From positions 1 through 64,000 of the forward strand of contig JADJBW010000009.1 of the NCBI GenBank assembly GCA_016703525.1: a DNA stretch of 64,000 nucleotides, given 5' to 3'. Below are positions 52,765-60,845 of this stretch, piece after piece; the first letter of the stretch is position 1; each line of letters opens with the position of its first letter. The stretch is from Actinomycetota bacterium (lineage in GTDB: Bacteria > Actinomycetota > Acidimicrobiia > Acidimicrobiales > Microtrichaceae). The translations under genes and the position numbers were made by a program. Below the pieces are notes generated by a model, which had not been told where the DNA came from, made no database searches, and saw nothing but the letters and a program-made list of their open reading frames with translations.

Positions 52765-54377
52765 CAGCCGACCTCGTGGAGAGCGGCTGCGACGTCCTCC
52801 ACGGTCAGGAGCTCGAGCGGGGCGAGGATGCGTGCGACCTGCGGCGCGAGCGTCGGGGAGTGGCACAGCACCGAGCGTGCGTCGCCGTCCGTAATCACGT
52901 CGCCGTCCGCGAGCACGATCACGCGGTCCACGAGCGCCGCTGCGAGCTCCACATCGTGCGTGGCCAGCACCACGGCGGCGCCGTCGTCGGCGAGGTGCCC
53001 GAGTGCCGCTGCGAGTCGCTCCTTGGCGTGGGGGTCGAGGCCCCGGGTCGGCTCGTCGAGCAGCACCAGGGGCGGGCGATGCGCGAGCACCACAGCGAGC
53101 GCGAGGAGGAGCCGCTGGCCCTCGGAGAGGTCACGCGGGTGACGGTCGGCGGGCAGGTCGGGGGCGAGTTCGCGCAGCACCTCGGCGGTGGTGCCGGACG
53201 CGAGCCCGCCCTCGCGGTCGGCCAGCGCGCACTCGGTGTCGACCCGGTCGGCGTAGAGCAGCAGGCCCGGGTCCTGCGGGACCAGGCCGACGCGAGCGAT
53301 GAGCTCGCGTCCGCTCAGGCGGCGCGGGTCCGCTCCGCCGACGGTCACCGACCCGGTGCGCGCCTCGATCGCCCCGGCGAGCAGGTGGAGCAGCGTCGAC
53401 TTCCCCGCTCCGTTGCGCCCCATCACCGCGGCGATCTGGCCCGAGGCGATGTCGATGTCGACGCCGTCGAGCGCCGTCACCCCGCCGTATCGAAACGTCA
53501 CCCGGCGCAGCGATGCCACGGCGCTGCCGGCAGCGCGGTGCGTGGGAACGGCGGCGGCAGCGAGCCGCGTTCGCAGGTCGGCCGCCGATCGTCGCGCGTC
53601 GCGCACCGACAGGGGCAGCGGATCCCAGCCGAGCGCGCGCCCGAGTCGCACGACGGGCGGGCCGATCGTGGCGGTGCGAAACACCTCGGCGGGCGGTCCG
53701 GTCTCGATGCGGCCGGAACGGTCGAGGAGCACCACCCGGTCGACCAGGTGCACGATCCGCTCCAGGCGATGCTCGGCGACCACGATGGTCATGGCCACGT
53801 CGTGGACCAGGCGCGCGAGGCTCGACAGCACGTCCTCGGCGGCGACCGGGTCGAGGGCCGATGTCGGTTCGTCCAGCACCAGCAGGCGCGGCGCCGCGGT
53901 GAGCACCGCAGCGATCGCAACCCGCTGCTGCTGACCCCCCGACAGTGTCGCAAGGGGCCGGTCGCGCAGCTCCGCGATGCCGAGGAGGTCGAGGGTCTCC
54001 TCGACGCGTCGACGCATTACGTCGGGCGCAATCCCGAGGTTCTCCATGGTGTAGGCAAGTTCGTCCTCGACGATGTCGGCGACGAACGTGGCGGCCGGGT
54101 TCTGGCCGACATAGCCGATCGCGTCGGCCAGGTCGCGAGGCCGATGCGTCGCGGTGTCGCGTCCGGCAACGACGACCCGCCCGGCGAGCGTGCCGCCCGT
54201 GAAGTGGGGGACGAGTCCGCACGCGGCGCGCAGCAGGGTCGACTTGCCCGAACCGGTCTCGCCGGCGACGAGCACGAACTCGCCCTCGTCGACGAGCAGA
54301 TCGACCTGCGACAACGCAGGCCGGTCGCTGCCCTCGTAGGCGACGCTCACGCCTCGGAACTCGAGCGGCGCGGTCAT
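52764..54377 (-). CDS. ECF transporter double ATPase (A1-A2 fused)
   Basis: 537 residues with two ABC domains. First: Walker A GETGSGKSTLLRA, signature LSGGQQQRVAIAAV, Walker B LLVLDEPTSALDP. Second: GRNGAGKSTLLHL, a divergent signature DLSEGQRLLLALAVV, and LVLLDEPTRGLDP. Fused ECF ATPases occur in CbrU/YkoD-type systems. ATG 54377 overlaps the T-component stop (ATGA). Confidence 0.92.
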   Translation of the reverse strand: MTAPLEFRGVSVAYEGSDRPALSQVDLLVDEGEFVLVAGETGSGKSTLLRAACGLVPHFTGGTLAGRVVVAGRDTATHRPRDLADAIGYVGQNPAATFVADIVEDELAYTMENLGIAPDVMRRRVEETLDLLGIAELRDRPLATLSGGQQQRVAIAAVLTAAPRLLVLDEPTSALDPVAAEDVLSSLARLVHDVAMTIVVAEHRLERIVHLVDRVVLLDRSGRIETGPPAEVFRTATIGPPVVRLGRALGWDPLPLSVRDARRSAADLRTRLAAAAVPTHRAAGSAVASLRRVTFRYGGVTALDGVDIDIASGQIAAVMGRNGAGKSTLLHLLAGAIEARTGSVTVGGADPRRLSGRELIARVGLVPQDPGLLLYADRVDTECALADREGGLASGTTAEVLRELAPDLPADRHPRDLSEGQRLLLALAVVLAHRPPLVLLDEPTRGLDPHAKERLAAALGHLADDGAAVVLATHDVELAAALVDRVIVLADGDVITDGDARSVLCHSPTLAPQVARILAPLELLTVEDVAAALHEVG

Positions 54378-55480
54378 GTCCGCGCCGCCACGTCGGCCTC
54401 GACCGCCACTGGGCTGGCGACCACGGCGGGCAGGTAGAGCCCGAGCAGGGTCACGAGCCATCCCCACGGCACCGCCGGAACCCCGAGCGGTCGCACCGGT
54501 GGTGCCGTCGCGAGGGGAGCCCAGGCGGCGGTCGCAACCGTGCCAACGATCGCTGCGGCCGCGCCGAGCGCGATGACCGAGGCGCGCCGGTCCCACCGCT
54601 CGGGCCGGTACCGGCTCCGGCGGGTGTGGGTCGACCCGGCCCGCAGCGCGGTCGCGAACGAGACGGCGCTCGCGGCGGTCGCCACAAGCGCGATCCAACG
54701 GGGTGGACCCGGTACCGCGGCGCCGTACACGGCAATGGACGCGGCGACGATGCCGAGCGCCATCGCAGCGTGGGTCCGGCGCCGGCGCGACTCGTCGGTG
54801 TCGGTCCGGCCGAATCCGCGCACGTCCATCGAGGCCGCCAGTTCGACCGAGCGGTCGAGTGCGCCCTCGAGCATCGGGAGCGCGAGGTGGCGAAGCGCGC
54901 GCGGGCCCCGAGTCGGGCGACCGCGCAAACGCCGAGCCGTGCGGATCCGATCGAGTGCCACCACCGCGTTCGGCGCGCTCGACACGGCGACGGTTGCCGC
55001 GACCCCCAACTCGTAGAGCGGCGCGGGGACCAGGCGCAGCAGTCGGTACGGGCTGCAGAGCGCGTTGACCGCGCCGAGCGCCACCAGCGCGACCCCGAGT
55101 TGGGCGCCCTGCGCCAACGCGTCGACCAGGACCTCCACCGAGACGGGCCCGCCGACCGAGATGCCGGCGGCCCAGCCCGGCAGGGTTGCCGACGGGAGCC
55201 GAACGAGCACGTGACCGCCCGGTTTGCTGCCGAGCAGCACACCGAGCGCGACCCGGATCGCGACGATGCCGAGGCCGAAGCGCAGAAAGACCGTCGCGGC
55301 GCGGGCCGTGGGGGAGTCGACCGCACACGTTGCCAGTACCAGCGCAATCGCAGCGGCCGTCGCCGCGAGCGCCACGAGGTTCGTGCTGGACAGCGCGACG
55401 AATGCGATCGCCACCGCCCATCCCCACCAGGCGAGCGCATGGACGGAACGGGTGCGTCCGGTGGTCGGCGGCGGGCTCAC
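54374..55480 (-). CDS. ECF transporter T component
   Basis: 368 residues with several hydrophobic segments (WWGWAVAIAFVALSSTNLVALA; LRFGLGIVAIRVALGVLLG) and the coupling helix ending ELAASMDVRGFGRTDTD, the Ala-Arg-Gly motif through which EcfT contacts the ATPases. GTG 55480 overlaps the DUF4430 stop as GTGA. The C-terminal third adds three more hydrophobic segments. Confidence 0.88.
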   Translation of the reverse strand: MSPPPTTGRTRSVHALAWWGWAVAIAFVALSSTNLVALAATAAAIALVLATCAVDSPTARAATVFLRFGLGIVAIRVALGVLLGSKPGGHVLVRLPSATLPGWAAGISVGGPVSVEVLVDALAQGAQLGVALVALGAVNALCSPYRLLRLVPAPLYELGVAATVAVSSAPNAVVALDRIRTARRLRGRPTRGPRALRHLALPMLEGALDRSVELAASMDVRGFGRTDTDESRRRRTHAAMALGIVAASIAVYGAAVPGPPRWIALVATAASAVSFATALRAGSTHTRRSRYRPERWDRRASVIALGAAAAIVGTVATAAWAPLATAPPVRPLGVPAVPWGWLVTLLGLYLPAVVASPVAVEADVAART

Positions 55481-56481
55481 CGGTGGAGTCGCCGCCGACG
55501 GGCCTGAATGGACGCCAGCACGACCGCGGCGACGGCCACCGCTGCCGCGACGGCCGCACCGCCGCTGCCGCTGCCGTCGCGATCGTTCGGCTGCGAGGCG
55601 GTTGACCCAGGGGCACCCGATCCGCTCGGTCCGCCAGGTCCCTTCGCGGAGCGGCCGGCCCTGCGGTCGGACGACGCCGTCGCCGCTCCTGCGGCGCTGA
55701 CCGCGGACCCCGTGGCCCCGGTCGCGCCGGAAGCCCCGGCCGGAGCGCTTGGCGAGCCGGTCGCGCCGTCGGCGGGTGACTGCGGAGCGCCCGTCGCCGG
55801 GTCGATGCCGGTGGGACCGCCGCCGGGGTCGGGCACCGCCGGGGCCGGAGCCCCGGCGCCCGCCGATGCGGGATCGCCGCTCCGCTGGGTCGCGGATCCA
55901 CCAGAGGACGGTGCCGGCGCCGCGGTGGTCGGCGCGGTCGTCGGCTGCTGTGCCGGTGGGGCGCAGGGAGCGGCGGCGTCGGGTGGCGCGATCCTCGGAG
56001 CGAGGTCGGTGCTCGTCCCGCGTCCGGTGACGAAACGCCATCCCTCCACGTCGCCGTCGTGCACCCGGTGGGTGTCGGGCCCGGCGGTTGCGTAGCGCCA
56101 GGCGCCTTCGGGACGCGCCCACCAGTACGACCAGTAGCGGTAGGCGGTGCCGACATCGTCGGTGCAGCCCTCCGCCGGAAAGCCGCCGATGCCGCACAAC
56201 AGCCCGGAGGATTCCGACCGCGGGCCCGGGAGTCCGGTCGCTCGGGCGTGGGCCTCCAGCACGTCCCAGCCCGTCGAGCCGGACGGGACCGACACGCAGG
56301 AGACGCCGGGCGCGGGCGCGCCGGCGAGGTCGCCGTTGTCGACGACCAACGCCACGCGAACCTGGCCCGCTCGAGCGGGGCCGCACGCGGACGCGCCCGC
56401 CGCGGCGGCCCGCTCCGCAGGCAGGCCCAGCAGCGCTCCGACGAGAGCCAATCCCGCCAGGCCGGCGGCGCGCCGGCTCAT
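55477..56481 (-). CDS. membrane-anchored DUF4430 (transcobalamin beta-domain-like) protein
   Basis: 334 residues: signal peptide (LAGLALVGALLGLPAERAAAA), DUF4430 domain about 35-165 with TGWDVLEAHARATGLPG, YRYWSYWWARPEGAWRYATA and VHDGDVEGWRFVTG, then a long Pro/Ala/Gly-rich linker and a C-terminal membrane helix AAVAAAVAVAAVVLASIQ with a basic end. DUF4430 is the fold of the C-terminal (beta) domain of animal intrinsic factor and transcobalamin, which covers bound B12. Overlap (ATGA) with the extended frame of the barrel gene implies coupled expression. Confidence 0.85.
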   Translation of the reverse strand: MSRRAAGLAGLALVGALLGLPAERAAAAGASACGPARAGQVRVALVVDNGDLAGAPAPGVSCVSVPSGSTGWDVLEAHARATGLPGPRSESSGLLCGIGGFPAEGCTDDVGTAYRYWSYWWARPEGAWRYATAGPDTHRVHDGDVEGWRFVTGRGTSTDLAPRIAPPDAAAPCAPPAQQPTTAPTTAAPAPSSGGSATQRSGDPASAGAGAPAPAVPDPGGGPTGIDPATGAPQSPADGATGSPSAPAGASGATGATGSAVSAAGAATASSDRRAGRSAKGPGGPSGSGAPGSTASQPNDRDGSGSGGAAVAAAVAVAAVVLASIQARRRRLHR

Positions 56482-57746
56482 CCGGCGTAGTTCGCCCGCG
56501 ACGACGAGGCCGTGGCGCTCGCTGCTCTCGTCGCCGTCGTGCCCTTGACCGCCGCGGTCGTCGTTGTCGTGGTCGCCGCGGTCGTGGTGGTCGTTGTCGT
56601 GGTCGTCGCCGTCGTGGTGACGGTGGTCGAGGTGGCCGGCGTCGTGGTCGTGGTCGTCGGTGCACACGGATCGACGGTCGACAACGGTGCCGACCGCACG
56701 GTCACCGGCAGGGCAGAGCCGGCGAGTACGAGCACCGCCTAGCCGGCGCTCATGGGACTCGGATCGAAGCTGCCGGGGAACCAGAACGCCCCTCGGTCGC
56801 CGTCGCCGGCATCGCAGCCGAGCTGGAACGACAGCAGTCGCGCCGCCGGGGTGACCGCGGCGCCACCGGCGCCCGTGGTGTCGGGGTTCTGGCCGAGCGC
56901 CAGCAGCGCGCTGATCGCCAGCGCGGTCGAGTTCGGGTCGTCCTGCGCGTCGGGCGCGGCGACGAACGACCATCCACCGGTCGTCGAGCGGGTCTGGGCG
57001 AACCACGCCGTGACGTCGTGATCGGGCTCAGCGCCCTGAGCCGAGAGCCCCATCGCCGCGACGGCGGTCGTGTTGGAATCGGCGCCGATGAACGTGTCCC
57101 AGTCGAAGGGCGGGCAGTCCACGGTTGCCGCGTCGCGGTATGGCATCCAGCTTCCGTCGGCGCACTGCCGGTCGATCAGCCAGCCCGCGGCGAGCGGGTC
57201 GGCGATGTCGGCTGCGGCGAGCGCTGCGAGCGCGAGTCCCTGGGTGTACGCCGAGCTGTAGGGATCGGGGTCGCCGTAGAGCCCTGCGTCGGCGCCGACC
57301 TCGGTGCGCGTGGCCTGGAGGCGCGCGATCAGGTCGTTCGCCGCGGCCGTACCGCCGAAGTGGCGGGCGTCGCCGCCGCCGGCCACGACGGCGAGGATGA
57401 GCTGTGCCAGGGCGCCGGGTCGATCCGCGCCACCGGACTGGGCGACGTCGTCGATGTGTGTGGCGAGCCAGCCGAGTGCGTCGTCGGCCAGATCGGCGTG
57501 GGTGCCGGTCGCGGCGAAGGCGAGCACGGCGTTGACCGTCGCGCTGGGATCGGCGGTGTGGTTGGAGCGCATCACGGCGCCGTCGGGCCCGATGGTGCCG
57601 GCGATCCATGCGGTGGCGCCGACGGCACCCACGGGTGCCGTGTCGGTGAGGGGGGTTGGGTCCGCCGCGCCGGCGGGGCCGGACGTGAGGACGGGGGTAA
57701 AGGTTGCGATCATCACGAGGGAGATCGCGACTCGCCTGAGGACCAT
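56478..57746 (-). CDS. secreted alpha/alpha-barrel (transcobalamin alpha-domain-like) protein with in-frame amber codon
   Basis: ATG 57746 with GAAAGG upstream. Signal peptide (RRVAISLVMIATFTPVLTSG), then repeated helical hairpins of the prenyltransferase/terpene-cyclase-like toroid (AVLAFAATGTHADLADDALGW; LILAVVAGGGDARHFGG; GLALAALAAADI; NTTAVAAMGLSAQG; NSTALAISALLALGQNPDT). The frame meets TAG at 56739-56741 after FDPSPMSAG. In the same frame it continues AVLVLAGSALPVTVRSAPLS, a natural last repeat, and a Thr-rich tail to a TGA that overlaps the DUF4430 ATG. CAG to TAG would explain this. As read: 335 residues; extended: 422. Confidence 0.8.
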
Positions 57747-57849
57747 GTCGGTACCTTTCGGTCGAGCCGCAGAAGACGGAGGGTGCGACATCGGGGGTCC
57801 GACGAGCTCCGGGAACCGCATTCCACGACGGTTGTTATGAGGTGGGAGC

Positions 57850-57975
57850 GAAGGGTGGTGGTGATCCGGCTCGTGCTCGGCCGCCTGGCTGGCGGATGCA
57901 CCCACGGTTGCGGGACAGCGTCGGATTCCAACCGACTTCCCCACGTGACCTTCACGGCCACGCAATCACACGGTG
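57850..57975 (-). promoter_or_regulatory. cobalamin riboswitch
   Basis: Read on the minus strand, the leader contains GGGGAAGTCGGTTGGAATCC, then GACGCTGTCCCGCAACCGT, and about 45 bases later CGAGCCGGATCACC. These match, in order and spacing, the conserved B12-box core: (A)GGGAA, GGTnnnAATCC, GCTGnCCCGCAACYGT, and the GAGYCnGRnnACC arm. It occupies the 239-bp gap between the diacylglycerol kinase stop and the barrel gene ATG (57746). Binding of adenosylcobalamin normally lowers expression, so the operon should be on when B12 is scarce. Confidence 0.9.
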
Positions 57976-57985
57976 GGGTCGACGG

Positions 57986-58915
57986 TCAACCGAACGACGC
58001 GGTGGCGGGGAGCACGAGCCGGATCGCGTCGGGGTGATGCTGGAAGTCGAACGTCGTGCCGTCGCCGAGATCGTCGCCGTCCACCTGGAATGGCACGGTA
58101 TCGAAGGCCTCGATCCGCAGGCTCGACACATCCGCTCGGTAGTCGACGATCGCACTTCGCTGCGTGGCGTCCGAGGACCGCAGGGTGTCGAACATCAGCC
58201 GGAGGAACGGCGCGGTATCCATGCGGGTGATCGTGACGACGGCGAACGGTCGGTCGAGCGATGCATGGGGCGACAGGTCGAAGGGGCGCGATCCCACGTA
58301 GGTGTACGGGTTGGTGTTGAGCACGACGGTGAAGTAGCCGTTCTCCACGGTCTCCTCGCCGTACCGCACCCGAAAGTGCGGGCGCGTGCGGTCGTAGAGC
58401 CGGAACCAGGTGCGGATGCCCGACCAGATGAACAGCGGATGGCTCGCGTACCTCTTGAGTTCGCCGTGTCGCTCGACCTGGCGCACCAGGCGGGCGTCCC
58501 ATCCGACCCCGGTGTGAAAGAGGAAGTACCGGCCGTTCACCGAGCCCAGCCCGACCGGGCGGATCGTTCCCGCCGCCATTGCCTCGAGATTGACGATGGC
58601 GGCCTCGACCGGGTCGTCGCTGAGCCCGAGCGTGCGCGCGAACACGTTCGTCGAGCCGCCGGGCAGGGCGGCGAGGGCACAATCGCTCCCGACGAGCCCG
58701 TTGGCGACCTCGTTCAGCGTGCCGTCGCCCCCGAGCACCATGACCACGTCGACGCCCCTCCCCGCAGCGTCGAGGGCGAGGTGAGTGGCATGGCCTCGGC
58801 GGCTCGTCTCGACCATGTCCACGTCGTGATCGGCGCGGATGAGACGGTGGATCACGACCTGCCGACGGGCGGTCACGGAGGACGCCGCGGCGTTGACGAC
58901 CAGCAGGACGCGCAT
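57986..58915 (-). CDS. diacylglycerol kinase family lipid kinase
   Basis: 309 residues, DAGK catalytic fold: LLVVNAAASSVTARRQVVI, VVMVLGGDGTLNEVANGLVG (glycine-rich phosphate loop), ALPGGSTNVFARTLGL and a C-terminal beta-sandwich with FQVDGDDLGDG. Phosphorylates diacylglycerol or a related lipid at the membrane. Sits upstream of the B12 operon on the same strand; the riboswitch separates them. Divergent from etfB. Confidence 0.9.
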   Translation of the reverse strand: MRVLLVVNAAASSVTARRQVVIHRLIRADHDVDMVETSRRGHATHLALDAAGRGVDVVMVLGGDGTLNEVANGLVGSDCALAALPGGSTNVFARTLGLSDDPVEAAIVNLEAMAAGTIRPVGLGSVNGRYFLFHTGVGWDARLVRQVERHGELKRYASHPLFIWSGIRTWFRLYDRTRPHFRVRYGEETVENGYFTVVLNTNPYTYVGSRPFDLSPHASLDRPFAVVTITRMDTAPFLRLMFDTLRSSDATQRSAIVDYRADVSSLRIEAFDTVPFQVDGDDLGDGTTFDFQHHPDAIRLVLPATASFG

Positions 58916-58943
58916 CCCGGGACGTTACGCCACGACCGGTTTG

Positions 58944-58957
58944 TTACCGGCGGGTAG
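58944..58957. promoter_or_regulatory. TTAC-N6-GTAG operator candidate upstream of etfB
   Basis: TTACCGGCGGGTAG, one mismatch from the TTAC-N6-GTAA pattern found ahead of the TetR gene (12643) and the glycerophosphodiesterase gene (51213). Lies 22 bases upstream of the etfB ATG. Confidence 0.35.
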
Positions 58958-58978
58958 GTATTGGCAGACTTGAACGCC

Positions 58979-59755
58979 ATGAACGTCGTTGTCTGTGTCA
59001 AGCAGATCCCGGACCCGGCCGACCCGGGTGCGCTGGATCCAGAGTCCAAGACCCTCAAGCGAGACGGCAAGCTGATTCTCGACGAGTCCGACAGCTACGG
59101 CGTCGAGATGGCGTTGCAGCTCGCCGGTGATTCGGGCGAGGTCACCCTCGTCTCGATGGCGCCGAACGGCGAGGTGTCCGGTCTGCGCACCGCCCTCGCC
59201 ATGGGCGCCGCCAAGGCCGTCCTCGTGAGCGACGACGCCCTGAAGGGTTCCGACGCCCTCACCACCGCCAAGGTTCTGGCCAAGGCGATCGAGCGTGCCG
59301 GGTCCTACGACCTGATCCTCGCTGCGACCGAGTCGTCCGACGGCTACACCGGCACGGTGCCGGAGCAGATCGCCGAGGTTCTCGGGCTTCCTTCGGTGAC
59401 CTTCGCCAAGGCCGTGACGATCGACGGCACGACCGTCAAGGTCGACCGCCAGACCGAGGCCGGGTACGACGAGGTCACGTGCCCGCTGCCGGCGCTGGTC
59501 TCGGTGACCGCCGGCGTCGTGGAGCCTCGCTACCCGTCCTTCAAGGGCATCATGGCCGCCAAGTCGAAGCCGGTCGATCAGGTCACGGTCGCCGACCTCG
59601 GGCTCGATGCCGCCAACGTGGGCTGGGCCGGTGCCGGCCAGGAGATCATCGAGGTCGCCCAGGCCGAGGCCCGCCAGGCCGGCGAAGTCATCGAGGACGA
59701 CGGCGAAGCGTTCAACCGCGTCGTCGGGTTCTTGTCCGATCTGAAGATCATCTGA
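58979..59755 (+). CDS. etfB: electron transfer flavoprotein beta subunit
   Basis: 258 residues from ATG 58979. MNVVVCVKQIPDPADPGALD start, ILDESDSYGVEMALQLA, LILAATESSDGYTGTVPEQIAEVLGLP and PCPLPALVSVTAGVVEPRYP-type segment (here CPLPALVSVTAGVVEPRYPS) are standard. Carries electrons from acyl-CoA dehydrogenases to the respiratory chain with EtfA. The start at 58961 would add six residues without a ribosome site. Confidence 0.95.
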   Translation: MNVVVCVKQIPDPADPGALDPESKTLKRDGKLILDESDSYGVEMALQLAGDSGEVTLVSMAPNGEVSGLRTALAMGAAKAVLVSDDALKGSDALTTAKVLAKAIERAGSYDLILAATESSDGYTGTVPEQIAEVLGLPSVTFAKAVTIDGTTVKVDRQTEAGYDEVTCPLPALVSVTAGVVEPRYPSFKGIMAAKSKPVDQVTVADLGLDAANVGWAGAGQEIIEVAQAEARQAGEVIEDDGEAFNRVVGFLSDLKII

Positions 59756-59765
59756 GGAGTCAGCC

Positions 59766-60731
59766 ATGGGAGTTTCCAAGATCTGGGTCCTCGCGGAGGC
59801 CACCGGCGGCAACGTCGCCACCATCACCCTCGAGCTGCTCGCCAAGGCGCGTGAGCTCGCCGACACCGTCGAGTGCGTGTACGGCGGCGACGCTTCCGGC
59901 ATCGCTGCGACGCTTGGCGCCCACGGTGCGTCAAAGGTGTACGCAACCGGCGACCTCGGCGGTTCGCTCGCCGGCGTGTCGCTCGCCACGGCGCTCGCGG
60001 CGGCCATCGGCGGCGGCAACGCCCCCGACGCCATCTTCCTCGGCACCACCCAGGACGGCCGCGATGTGGCGGGCCGCCTGTCGGTGAAGCTCGATGCCCC
60101 GGTCATCACCAACGTGGTCGACCTGGTCGAGCGCGACGGCGCCCTCGTAGGCGTCGAGCCGATCTTCGGCGGCACGCAGAACGTGCTCACCAAGTTCACG
60201 AGCGCGAAGCCGGCCATCTTCCTGATCCGGCCGAAGTCGTTCGCCGCGGAGGAGTCGGGCGGAGCCGCTGCTGCGGTCGAGGCGCTGGCAGTCGGCGACA
60301 CCGGCGCCGCGGGCGCGGCGAAGATCGTCAATCGCCACGTCGAAGAGAAGTCCGGCCCGCAACTCGACGAGGCAGCCGTCGTGGTTGCCGGCGGTCGCGG
60401 CCTGGGCGACTCGGCGAACTACCAGCTCATCGAGGACCTGGCGAAGGCTCTCGGCGGTGCGCCGGGCGCCTCGCGCGCCATCGTCGACGCCGGTTGGGTG
60501 CCCTACTCGTACCAGGTGGGCCAGACCGGCAAGGTCGTGAAGCCGAACGTGTACATCGCCGCCGGCATCTCGGGTGCCACCCAGCACCTCGTCGGCATGA
60601 AGGGCTCGAAGCACATCATCGCCGTCAACAAGGATCCCGAGGCGCCGATCTTCTCGGTCGCCGACCTGGGCATCGTCGGCGACGTGCACAAGGTGTTGCC
60701 GAAGCTGCTCGAGGCGCTTCAGTCACGCTGA
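59766..60731 (+). CDS. etfA: electron transfer flavoprotein alpha subunit
   Basis: 321 residues with FAD-binding C-terminal domain: [60 protein letters not shown] and [28 protein letters not shown] ahead of the ATG is a fair ribosome site. Follows etfB by ten bases. The final 17 bases of the gene are duplicated just after the stop. Confidence 0.96.
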   Translation: MGVSKIWVLAEATGGNVATITLELLAKARELADTVECVYGGDASGIAATLGAHGASKVYATGDLGGSLAGVSLATALAAAIGGGNAPDAIFLGTTQDGRDVAGRLSVKLDAPVITNVVDLVERDGALVGVEPIFGGTQNVLTKFTSAKPAIFLIRPKSFAAEESGGAAAAVEALAVGDTGAAGAAKIVNRHVEEKSGPQLDEAAVVVAGGRGLGDSANYQLIEDLAKALGGAPGASRAIVDAGWVPYSYQVGQTGKVVKPNVYIAAGISGATQHLVGMKGSKHIIAVNKDPEAPIFSVADLGIVGDVHKVLPKLLEALQSR

Positions 60732-60749
60732 TCGCTTCAGTCACGCTGA
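60715..60749. repeat. 17-bp direct repeat of the etfA 3' end
   Basis: CGCTTCAGTCACGCTGA at 60715-60731 (including the etfA stop) recurs at 60733-60749 with one spacer base. Confidence 0.85.
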
Positions 60750-60767
60750 GTTGTCGCGCGTTCACTA

Positions 60768-60799
60768 CGATGGCCCCCACCGGACGGTGGGGGCCATCG
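60768..60799. terminator. 14-bp perfect hairpin between convergent etfA and OmpA-like genes
   Basis: Arms CGATGGCCCCCACC (60768-60781) and GGTGGGGGCCATCG (60786-60799), loop GGAC. Very GC-rich stem without a strong T-tract; placed 37 bases after etfA and 46 before the 3' end of the OmpA-like gene, so it can serve both strands. Confidence 0.75.
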
Positions 60800-60845
60800 T
60801 CGCACTTCGGGGAAGCGTGCGTCGCGGCCGCCACCGTTCGGTGGC

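Noticed and set aside
54378..56156. Long upstream extension of the ECF ATPase frame
   Set aside because: Arg/Pro-rich low-quality sequence antisense-frame to EcfT and DUF4430 genes; ATG 54377 overlaps the EcfT stop and starts the ABC domain.
56512..56742. Plus-strand Val-rich frame opposite the Thr-rich tail
   Set aside because: Simple complement of the ACC/ACG repeats; Thr tail on the minus strand fits the operon and overlaps the DUF4430 start.
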